Source of the DNA: Nitrososphaerota archaeon
GTDB taxonomy: Archaea > Thermoproteota > Nitrososphaeria > Nitrososphaerales > Nitrosopumilaceae
Reading direction: 5' to 3'
DNA length: 54,154 nt
Assembly: GCA_016871975.1 (NCBI GenBank)
Contig: VHBM01000001.1
Location: 1 to 54,154, forward strand
A program made the position numbers and the translations under genes. The notes beneath the pieces are model-generated. The model did no database searches. It saw only the letters and a program-made list of their open reading frames with translations, and was not told where the DNA came from. Positions within the stretch are counted from its first letter, which is position 1; every line of letters starts with the position of its first letter. Shown here piece after piece: positions 48,477 through 54,154 of the stretch.

Positions 48477-50027
48477 TTAATGTGCTGCGCTTTTACTTGA
48501 TGCATCTTCACCAGAACTTGGTACAAAGTGTTTTAGATCTTCACCTGATATGAGATCTTCTTCTGGTGGAACATAGTCCCTTACATCATGTCGTGCTTTG
48601 CCAGGCCATTTCTTTTGTGTAGCTAATGCTACGCCAATAAATACTGCAAAGGATATTGGTGGTGGTATCATTGTGTCTAGTCCTGCCCATTCTATAGGCA
48701 TTGTAAAGAAGAATGCTAATCGTAGAGCGGAACCCACTAAAAGTGAAGCAATTGCAGCAGGCATGTTTGCCTTTCTCCAAAACAGCCCTAGTGTAAGCGG
48801 TGCAAATGCACCTGCAAATACGATATCAAATGCCAATATTAGATAGATGCCAGGTGCTGGTACGAAGTAGCCAAGAAGGAATCCTGCAACCATCATTGGT
48901 ATTATGACTGCTCTTGTAACCCATAACAGTTTTTTGTCTGTCCAAGGTTCTTTATGCAACCATCTTCGTCGAATGATTCTTTGGATCAGATTTCTTGAAA
49001 CAACACTAGAGATCGCCAACAATCCACCATTTGCTGTGGACATTGCAGCCCCAAGAACTCCCATCAAAAGAGCTGCGCCTATTACAAATGGCATATGATT
49101 GATAGCTAATTCAGGCATTGCAGTAAACGGATCTTCTAATCCTGGCAAAAAGTGTAATGCGATTATTCCCATCATACTTGTTGGAACTACAGTAAATATT
49201 GTAAGTGCACCTCCCCAGAAGGCTCCACGCTGTGCAGTTTTTGGATCTCTTGCTGCAAATACTCTTTCCATAAAGTCAAGTGCAACTATATCACCGAGAC
49301 CAAGTGCAAGTATGCCGGCCCAATTGATGAGGGCGCCCGATGCAATATCAGTTAGTCCTGACAGATCCATATATCCAGGTGGTGCACTGCCAAGTATGGT
49401 ATCAAATGGAACTCCTGCAAATCCGCCTGCAAAGAAGATAAACGCTGCCCAGAAAGCACCTATTGCAAGATAAATCTGGAATATGTCCGTGTAAGCAGAG
49501 GAGAAAAGTCCACCTGCAAAAGTATATGAAAGTACAACTAGAGCTGCAATAAGTACCCCCCAAAAGAAGTCAATGCCAAAAACTGTTTGTAGTATAAATC
49601 CACTTGCTGCAAAGTTTCCTGCCACAAGTACCGTAAAACTAATTATCATCAAAACGCCGGAAATTCCTTCTGCAGCATTACCAAACCTTCTAAAATAAAA
49701 GTCGGGCAAAGTAAACATGGTCATCTTGTTTAATGGTTTGCCGTAAAAGAAGCCAGTCAAAAGAAGGCATATTCCAAGGCCTATAGGAATTACAGCTCCT
49801 GCCCAAAACCCAAATTGATATACAAGAGCAGCATTACCTAACGATGAATTACCATCTATTGATTGTGCTGCAAGCATTGTGCCTACAAAAAACAAAGGTA
49901 GAGTCTTTCCAGCAACCATTAATCTTCGGCCACTTTTTTGAACCAGTTTGTAAGTCAGAGTTCCTACTACCAAAGAGGCTATCAGAAATCCAATTATTGC
50001 GATGCCAAAACCAGTAATCTCTGCCAT
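48477..50027 (-). CDS. Sodium:solute symporter (SSS family)
   Basis: 516-residue membrane protein with about thirteen helices in the LeuT-like SSS arrangement. Seen: GKTLPLFFVGTMLAAQSIDG (helix 1 region), FTLPDFYFRRFG, YTFAGGLFSSAYTDIFQ (the core family signature) and GAAMSTANGGLLAISS with the sodium-site Ser/Thr. Relatives import proline, pantothenate, acetate, polyamines or urea (DUR3). Substrate unknown; being near a ureohydrolase, urea or a guanidino compound is possible. The C-terminal tail is hydrophilic. Convergent with the TPR gene. Confidence 0.85.
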   Translation of the reverse strand: MAEITGFGIAIIGFLIASLVVGTLTYKLVQKSGRRLMVAGKTLPLFFVGTMLAAQSIDGNSSLGNAALVYQFGFWAGAVIPIGLGICLLLTGFFYGKPLNKMTMFTLPDFYFRRFGNAAEGISGVLMIISFTVLVAGNFAASGFILQTVFGIDFFWGVLIAALVVLSYTFAGGLFSSAYTDIFQIYLAIGAFWAAFIFFAGGFAGVPFDTILGSAPPGYMDLSGLTDIASGALINWAGILALGLGDIVALDFMERVFAARDPKTAQRGAFWGGALTIFTVVPTSMMGIIALHFLPGLEDPFTAMPELAINHMPFVIGAALLMGVLGAAMSTANGGLLAISSVVSRNLIQRIIRRRWLHKEPWTDKKLLWVTRAVIIPMMVAGFLLGYFVPAPGIYLILAFDIVFAGAFAPLTLGLFWRKANMPAAIASLLVGSALRLAFFFTMPIEWAGLDTMIPPPISFAVFIGVALATQKKWPGKARHDVRDYVPPEEDLISGEDLKHFVPSSGEDASSKSAAH

Positions 50028-50321
50028 GTCCTAATTGGAAAGCGAGTGTGATTATTTAAGGATTAAATAATTAAAGTAAAGTACGTCTTCAAGAATAAAG
50101 GATAATGTGTAAAATACGTAGTTAATTAGTTGAATTAGTCGGTTGTGGCTTTTAATTCATGTTTTATAATAATGTTATTTTCATTTTAGAAATTAATCTA
50201 AATCATGTAATGTTCATTGAAAAAGTAATGCCATATACGAAAGAATTTGTCTGAAGTTCTAAAAGATTTCTTAGTTTACGAATTTTAAATTTTTATTAGT
50301 TTGTGAAATACCTTCTCTGCG
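50028..50321. other. Gene-free spacer of 294 bp
   Basis: A/T-rich DNA between the divergent SSS transporter and small membrane protein genes. No coding frame, tRNA or strong inverted repeat was seen. A TATA-like stretch (ttttaaatttttatta, about 50283-50297) serves the gene at 50322. The 9-mer taaagtacg near 50076 recurs near 47114 upstream of the ureohydrolase and TPR genes, which may be chance. Confidence 0.5.
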
Positions 50322-50504
50322 ATGGCAAAGCAAGAAGCAGCAGCTGTTATTATAATCTTGTTAGGATTGGGTTTAACGCAGTTAGAAGGTGGCACAAATG
50401 CGTTCTATGTTGGAGCTGGATGGGGCACAATTGGAATAGCATGCTTATGGTTATGTGTCTTAATTTTCAAAGATTTAAAGAAAAAAGGTAAAAAGAAAAA
50501 ATAA
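50322..50504 (+). CDS. Small two-helix membrane protein, unknown function
   Basis: 60 residues: hydrophobic helix about 6-20, a short Gly/Asn loop, helix about 28-48, and a strongly basic tail (KDLKKKGKKKK), which should lie in the cytoplasm. ATG 50322 is about 27 bp after an A/T-rich TATA element. An overlapping 62-residue frame at 50303 is judged an artefact. No family recognised. Confidence 0.65.
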   Translation: MAKQEAAAVIIILLGLGLTQLEGGTNAFYVGAGWGTIGIACLWLCVLIFKDLKKKGKKKK

Positions 50505-50543
50505 TTTGCAAAAATTTTAAAGCGAGTCTTAAACTAGGAGATT

Positions 50544-51059
50544 ATGCCAAGCCAAGGTTATTCAACGATAGGACTCAAACCTTCAATTATAAGCGAACTT
50601 CAACGCATAACTGATCAGTACTACCCAGGTATGTTTTTGCCAAGTACACTAATAATTACAATGAATGAAATCAAGCGTGGATATTATACGCCAGAAATGC
50701 ACAACATAAAAGTCGATCTTTCAGGGCGCTATAATTCACTGACTATCAGATCCGATGTGAAAGAGTGGCTTGAGGAAAATTATAAAAATCTTTTTGATTT
50801 GTATGCAGAAAGATATGGAATTGAAAATTTCGCTCAATTTGTTAGCTATTTTATTATGAATCTATTTCAGTCAAAGATAAAGGCACAAGAACAGGTCATT
50901 AAACTAAAAGCCTCTGAATTCAAATGGCTAATTCAAGAATATAAAAAACGAAAAAAACAAAATGGATTAGATACCGCTACATTTGATCGATTTGCAGATG
51001 AGTTTTTAAGAGAACTACTTGAAAAAATAAATGAAGCAAAGAAAATTTTATCTACATAA
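50544..51059 (+). CDS. Protein with two ribbon-helix-helix-like halves, unknown function
   Basis: 171 residues. Two segments resemble each other in layout: YSTIGLKPSIISELQRITDQYYPGMF (starting near residue 6) and YNSLTIRSDVKEWLEENYKNLFDLYA (near 63). Each is a short strand followed by two helices, as in MetJ/Arc-type DNA-binding proteins. The rest is helical and charged. It may be a DNA-binding regulator working as a pseudo-dimer. Leaderless start predicted at ATG 50544 (TATA-like ttttaaagc about 27 bp upstream). Function unproven. Confidence 0.65.
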   Translation: MPSQGYSTIGLKPSIISELQRITDQYYPGMFLPSTLIITMNEIKRGYYTPEMHNIKVDLSGRYNSLTIRSDVKEWLEENYKNLFDLYAERYGIENFAQFVSYFIMNLFQSKIKAQEQVIKLKASEFKWLIQEYKKRKKQNGLDTATFDRFADEFLRELLEKINEAKKILST

Positions 51060-51086
51060 AATAAAGTTTTTTATCAGTTAGTAAAT

Positions 51087-51338
51087 CTAAATTGGACTCA
51101 TTGTATCAAGTAATCTTGCGTTAGTTACTTGCCCTGTTTTTTCCTGAAATTCTAGGTCTACTGTGTATTTGAGATTGTTTTGTAAAAATCTAACCTGAAC
51201 ATCCCAACCTGTTCGTGGGCCTTTTTCAGGTAAAGGAAACGTTTCACTGACTTTAAAGTCTGACACATCACCATATAGAGCTTGAATGATTCTTTTCGAT
51301 TCTCTTTCGATGTCTTGTGATGTACTAACTTTAGTCAT
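51087..51338 (-). CDS. Small conserved-looking protein, unknown function
   Basis: 83 residues. N-terminal helix (TSQDIERESKRIIQALYGD), then alternating strands ending GWDVQVRFLQNN and YTVDLEFQEKTGQVTNARLL. This loosely recalls GvpO or PepSY-like alpha/beta folds, but no gas-vesicle genes are near and I do not assign it. ATG 51338 is about 24 bp from TATA-like tttttataatt; the frame extends three codons to 51347. Convergent with the gene at 50544. Confidence 0.6.
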   Translation of the reverse strand: MTKVSTSQDIERESKRIIQALYGDVSDFKVSETFPLPEKGPRTGWDVQVRFLQNNLKYTVDLEFQEKTGQVTNARLLDTMSPI

Positions 51339-51383
51339 GATCATCATTTAACTGATAATTATAAAAATATATTGAAAATGTTG

Positions 51384-51417
51384 TGGTAATTTACCAATTG
51401 AAAATTTTTGTTTCAAT
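51384..51417. repeat. Adjacent inverted repeats upstream of the chaperonin gene
   Basis: TGGTAA-T-TTACCA (51384-51396) is followed at once by ATTGAAA-ATTTTTG-TTTCAAT (51397-51417). Both are perfect inverted repeats in the 181-bp spacer between divergent genes. They could be operators for either gene. Confidence 0.4.
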
Positions 51418-51488
51418 CAGTATGTAAAATTAAAAAAATTGTAGCTTCACTTTGAATTGATTTTGCTGATCGGATCACTTATGATAGA

Positions 51489-51498
51489 TTTTAATAAT
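51489..51498 (+). promoter_or_regulatory. TATA box of the chaperonin gene
   Basis: TTTTAATAAT is centred 27 bp before the TTG at 51520, supporting a leaderless TTG start for the chaperonin. Confidence 0.5.
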
Positions 51499-51519
51499 TA
51501 TTGAAGATATAGACAGAGA

Positions 51520-53211
51520 TTGAAATATCCTGATCTTCTTGGCAAAGATGTAGCGCGAGTTGGAGTTCAGACTACGCGCAAGTATAATCTTCTTGCAAGC
51601 AGAATGATCACTGATGTGATTAAAACTTCACTTGGCCCACGGGGTATGGATAAGATGTTTATTGATATACAAGGAGATGTTTATGTAACAAAGCATGGGG
51701 GTGCATTCCTACGAAAAGTAGATCATGAGCACCCTGCAGCAAAAGCAGTTGTAGATGCGGCAAATTCCGTTGATAACCATGTAGGGGATGGAACTATTTC
51801 TGTTGTTGTTTTAATTGGGGCATTATGTGCAAAGGCAGAAGAACTGCTAAAAAGCGAGATTCCACCTGCAACAATTGCCTCTGGCTATCAGATAGCCTCA
51901 GATATTGCCCTTGAGACACTTGCCTCAGTTGCTCAAAAAGCAAGTGTTTCTAGCAGAGATATGATGATGTGGCTTGCTTTAACATGTCTCAAAGGTAAGT
52001 CAATATCAGATATGATTGATGAAGAGATTGTAGCAAAACTAATTGTTGATGCAGTTTGTACTATTGCCGATTTTAAAAATAACAAGATAGATGTTGATGA
52101 TATAAAAATTGAGGAAAAACTTGGTAATGCAACAGATGTTCAGCTAATAAATGGGATTGTGGTTGATAAAACAATTGATAATTATGCAATGCCAAAAATT
52201 ATCAAAGACGCAAAAATTCTTTTAACAAACGAATTTCTTGAACCCACTCGTACTAAGATAGACGATGAGATAATAATAACATCGCCAGAACAGATGAACG
52301 TATTCATAAAACGAGAATCTGATACGGTCATCGAAAAAGTTCAGAAGATAATTGATGCGGGAGTTAATGTTGTTATATCTAGAAGGGGGATTAACCAGTT
52401 TGCTCAAGAATGTCTTGCAAGATCTGGAATAATTTCTATCAAGCGAGCTACAGAAAATGATTTGTGGTGGCTTGAAAAAGCTACGGGTGCAAAGATCTGC
52501 GAAGATCTTAACAACATTTCCAAAGATGAATTAGGATGTGCAAAAAAAGTTTATGAAAAAACGGTAGGAGATGATAAAATGGTATTTGTTGATGGATGTA
52601 ATAATCCAAAGGCAATTACAATTTTGTTAAGGGCAAATTCTAAAAAATATCTTGAAGAATTTCATCGGACAGTAAAAAATGTATATTTTGTTTTACGAAA
52701 TTTCATCGAGAATCCACAAATAGTTGGCGGAGGTGGATCTGTAGAAGCAATAATTGCACAAAAAGTAAGACAAAAGGCTCACATGATTGAAGGTAAAGAA
52801 CAAATTGTTGTAGAAAAGTTTGCTGATGCATTAGAAGAAATTCCAATAACCCTTGCTAGAAATGTAGGTATGGATGTAATTGATACTATTGTTGAACTTA
52901 GGGCAAAATATGCTCAGTTTGTCAATGGTAACTATGAATGGATTGGCATAGATTCATCTCAAAGAAAAGTAGCTGAAGTTTTTTCAAAAAATGTAGTTGA
53001 GACTCTTGCTGTAAAAGAACAGGTTATCAAAACAGCTGCCGAAACTACCATTGCATTGCTAAATGTAGATGATATTTTTATGAAAGATGAAATTGATAAT
53101 ACTCACTGTCATATTGATGGCACGGTTCATGCTCACCACGATGGTGGTAAGGCGCACAATCATTTTGAGCAAGAAGGAATAGAGCAGCGTCAAATGCACC
53201 ATTATTACTAG
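51520..53211 (+). CDS. Divergent group II chaperonin (thermosome paralog) with lost catalytic residues and His-rich tail
   Basis: 563 residues with full thermosome architecture: LGPRGMDKM (38-46), GDGT (89-92) and GGGGSVEA (403-410). Two catalytic positions differ. The NDGATIL motif reads KHGGAFL, with H59 for the Asp equivalent to GroEL D52. The DAL motif before GGGxxE reads KNVY, with N387 for the Asp equivalent to GroEL D398 (Mm-Cpn D386). ATP may bind but hydrolysis should be weak or absent. The C-terminal 36 residues hold nine histidines (THCHIDGTVHAHHDGGKAH), where thermosomes usually have Gly/Met-rich tails. It could be a non-hydrolysing subunit of a mixed ring. TTG start; convergent with dys. 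Confidence 0.88.
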   Translation: MKYPDLLGKDVARVGVQTTRKYNLLASRMITDVIKTSLGPRGMDKMFIDIQGDVYVTKHGGAFLRKVDHEHPAAKAVVDAANSVDNHVGDGTISVVVLIGALCAKAEELLKSEIPPATIASGYQIASDIALETLASVAQKASVSSRDMMMWLALTCLKGKSISDMIDEEIVAKLIVDAVCTIADFKNNKIDVDDIKIEEKLGNATDVQLINGIVVDKTIDNYAMPKIIKDAKILLTNEFLEPTRTKIDDEIIITSPEQMNVFIKRESDTVIEKVQKIIDAGVNVVISRRGINQFAQECLARSGIISIKRATENDLWWLEKATGAKICEDLNNISKDELGCAKKVYEKTVGDDKMVFVDGCNNPKAITILLRANSKKYLEEFHRTVKNVYFVLRNFIENPQIVGGGGSVEAIIAQKVRQKAHMIEGKEQIVVEKFADALEEIPITLARNVGMDVIDTIVELRAKYAQFVNGNYEWIGIDSSQRKVAEVFSKNVVETLAVKEQVIKTAAETTIALLNVDDIFMKDEIDNTHCHIDGTVHAHHDGGKAHNHFEQEGIEQRQMHHYY

Positions 53212-53222
53212 ATTTATGTCAA

Positions 53223-54154
53223 TTATTTAGACAGTCTAGAAAACAAGGCAGCGTATAGAAACGGAAGAATTGTTGTCGCCTCTGCATGTATCGTAGTTTG
53301 TTTTGCATTTTGTGTTACCTTTCCCCAAGATATTGCTTCATCCACTAATGCGCCACTTGAGCTCCCATCGAATTCTTGTGCAGTTGTTATGTATGCTGCA
53401 TAATCCAAACCATCCCTATATTGATTCCACCAAAGCGTATGATGTTTTGGTACTCCACCACCAATCATTAGGGCACCCGATTTTTTTGCTTTAAAGATAA
53501 GACCAGACAAAAGATCCGCATCTGCAATAAGATTTAGCTTAAAATCATGATGTTTTTGTGTAAAAAGCCAGATCTGACTTCCAACCGCACCATCCATTAT
53601 ACCAGGAACAACAACTGGAATTTCATTTTTGTATGCCCAATACAAAAATGAGTTTTCACCCATGTGGCGACCTATCATTTTTGTGATATCCGCAGTTGAC
53701 ATCTCTTTATTTCCTGCCTTGTATTCTTCTTCCAAAAAGGCTTGCGTCTTTTCTTCAATTATTGGGCCATAGCTCTGCATTGGTACAAGCACATTGCCTA
53801 GTCTATGGATATGTTGATCAGCAAGCTGTTTATCATCCAGTGCAAAGTCACCTTCTTTGTAATTTGAGAAATATCTTGCAATATCATGATCTAGAGATCC
53901 ACAAGTTGTGATAACAACATCAAACCACTTGTTTTTTATCATGTCTTTTATTACACCACGAAGACCTGTTGAGATAATAGCAGCAATAAATGACAAAAAC
54001 TTTAGACATTTTTTATCAGGAATCATTGTTGATAGAATATCTAGTCCTTCAGCGAGATTTCTTGCCTCAAATCCCCCCGACTTTGACATTTGCTCAAATA
54101 TTTCTTCAATATTAGATTCCTTTTTTATTGAAATGTCTTTTACGTCTCGTCCTG
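53223..54154 (-). CDS. dys: Deoxyhypusine synthase, 5' truncated by the window
   Basis: Transfers the aminobutyl group of spermidine to a lysine of aIF5A, the first step of hypusine formation. The frame stays open through the right edge (GRDVKDISIKK...), so the start lies beyond 54154; an internal ATG at 54089 is not the true start. Seen: SKSGGFEARNLAEGLDIL, TCGSLDHDIAR, PGIMDGAVGSQIW, EFDGSSSGA and EAISWGKV with the catalytic lysine. The stop is 9 bp beyond the convergent chaperonin stop. Confidence 0.93.
   Translation of the reverse strand, partial: GRDVKDISIKKESNIEEIFEQMSKSGGFEARNLAEGLDILSTMIPDKKCLKFLSFIAAIISTGLRGVIKDMIKNKWFDVVITTCGSLDHDIARYFSNYKEGDFALDDKQLADQHIHRLGNVLVPMQSYGPIIEEKTQAFLEEEYKAGNKEMSTADITKMIGRHMGENSFLYWAYKNEIPVVVPGIMDGAVGSQIWLFTQKHHDFKLNLIADADLLSGLIFKAKKSGALMIGGGVPKHHTLWWNQYRDGLDYAAYITTAQEFDGSSSGALVDEAISWGKVTQNAKQTTIHAEATTILPFLYAALFSRLSK

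Noticed and set aside
50303..50491. 62-residue frame overlapping the small membrane protein
   Set aside because: Different frame, Cys/Trp-rich composition; the frame at 50322 has better TATA spacing and membrane-protein features.
50322..50504. Ammonia monooxygenase accessory subunit (AmoX/Y/Z)
   Set aside because: Small membrane protein in a likely ammonia oxidiser, but I cannot match the sequence and no amo genes are in the window.
51087..51338. GvpO-like gas vesicle protein
   Set aside because: The resemblance is weak and no gas-vesicle genes are nearby.
1..54154. CRISPR arrays, insertion sequences, prophage or integrase genes
   Set aside because: No regularly spaced repeats, transposase motifs or attachment-site duplication next to the tRNA genes were seen.

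Overview
The window is low-GC archaeal DNA (A+T-rich, estimated by eye) and reads as a chromosome segment of an ammonia-oxidising thaumarchaeon (Nitrososphaerota), most likely a Nitrosopumilaceae member. The case rests on adjacent 4-hydroxybutyryl-CoA dehydratase and ADP-forming 4-hydroxybutyryl-CoA synthetase genes (thaumarchaeal hydroxypropionate/hydroxybutyrate cycle), archaeal informational genes (MCM, Gins23, Hel308, RFC small subunit, Alba, aIF6, aIF5B, L7Ae-S28e-L24e, LSm-L37e, deoxyhypusine synthase, thermosome-like chaperonin), a zinc ferredoxin and A/T-rich TATA boxes about 26 bp upstream of start codons. Many genes appear leaderless, and at least 14 start with TTG. No insertion sequence, phage gene or CRISPR array was seen. 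Genes are densely packed; no gene-free gap exceeds 300 bp.

Layout. 1-2.8 kb: a truncated inositol-monophosphatase-family gene, divergent tRNA-Asp and tRNA-Lys, argH and a MIP18/DUF59 gene sharing one symmetric TATA box. 2.8-6.0 kb: sdhACDB operon (minus strand), followed by a PadR regulator with its own tandem palindromic operator. 6.6-10.3 kb: an exported protein of unknown function, a PrpB-like lyase, Alba, a HEAT protein and a ferredoxin/flavodoxin-type NADP reductase. 10.4-13.9 kb: tRNA-Ala and tRNA-Pro, a degenerate nucleotidyltransferase-like protein, then ilvE - Gfo/Idh oxidoreductase - Trm112 - WlbB-like acetyltransferase. 13.9-20.9 kb: gins23-mcm-hel308-GlcNAc-1-P transferase-small membrane protein operon, divergent from rfcS across a GATC-rich spacer; tRNA-Ser. 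21-26.4 kb: zinc ferredoxin, aIF6, HisRS, archease, thioredoxin, a GT2-GtrA fusion and a VOC protein. 26.4-31 kb: rpl7ae-rps28e-rpl24e-ndk-infB with a CWC zinc mini-protein behind it, and a phosphohexomutase. 31-37.5 kb: a paralog of the exported protein, tRNA-Leu, PurU-like and creatininase/ArfB-like deformylases, LSm, L37e, a coiled-coil protein, rpiA and a hydantoinase-like amidohydrolase. 37.6-40.7 kb: tRNA-Ala, three zinc-ribbon proteins, thioredoxin and signal peptidase. 40.7-44.4 kb: carbon-fixation pair. 44.4-50 kb: RNase HI-like protein, a three-gene operon (ureohydrolase, urease-gamma-like protein, nickel/cobalt permease), TPR protein and SSS transporter. 50.3-54.2 kb: small unknown proteins, a divergent chaperonin and truncated deoxyhypusine synthase.

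The most unusual content is in the last 10 kb. One item is an orphan urease-gamma homolog translationally coupled to an arginase/agmatinase-family enzyme and followed by a NicO/UreH-type permease, which suggests a nickel-dependent ureohydrolase system. The other is a chaperonin paralog that has lost two of its catalytic aspartates and carries a histidine-rich tail. Several genes point to surface glycan or lipid-linked sugar synthesis: the GlcNAc-1-P transferase, the GT2-GtrA fusion, the phosphohexomutase and the WlbA/WlbB-like pair.
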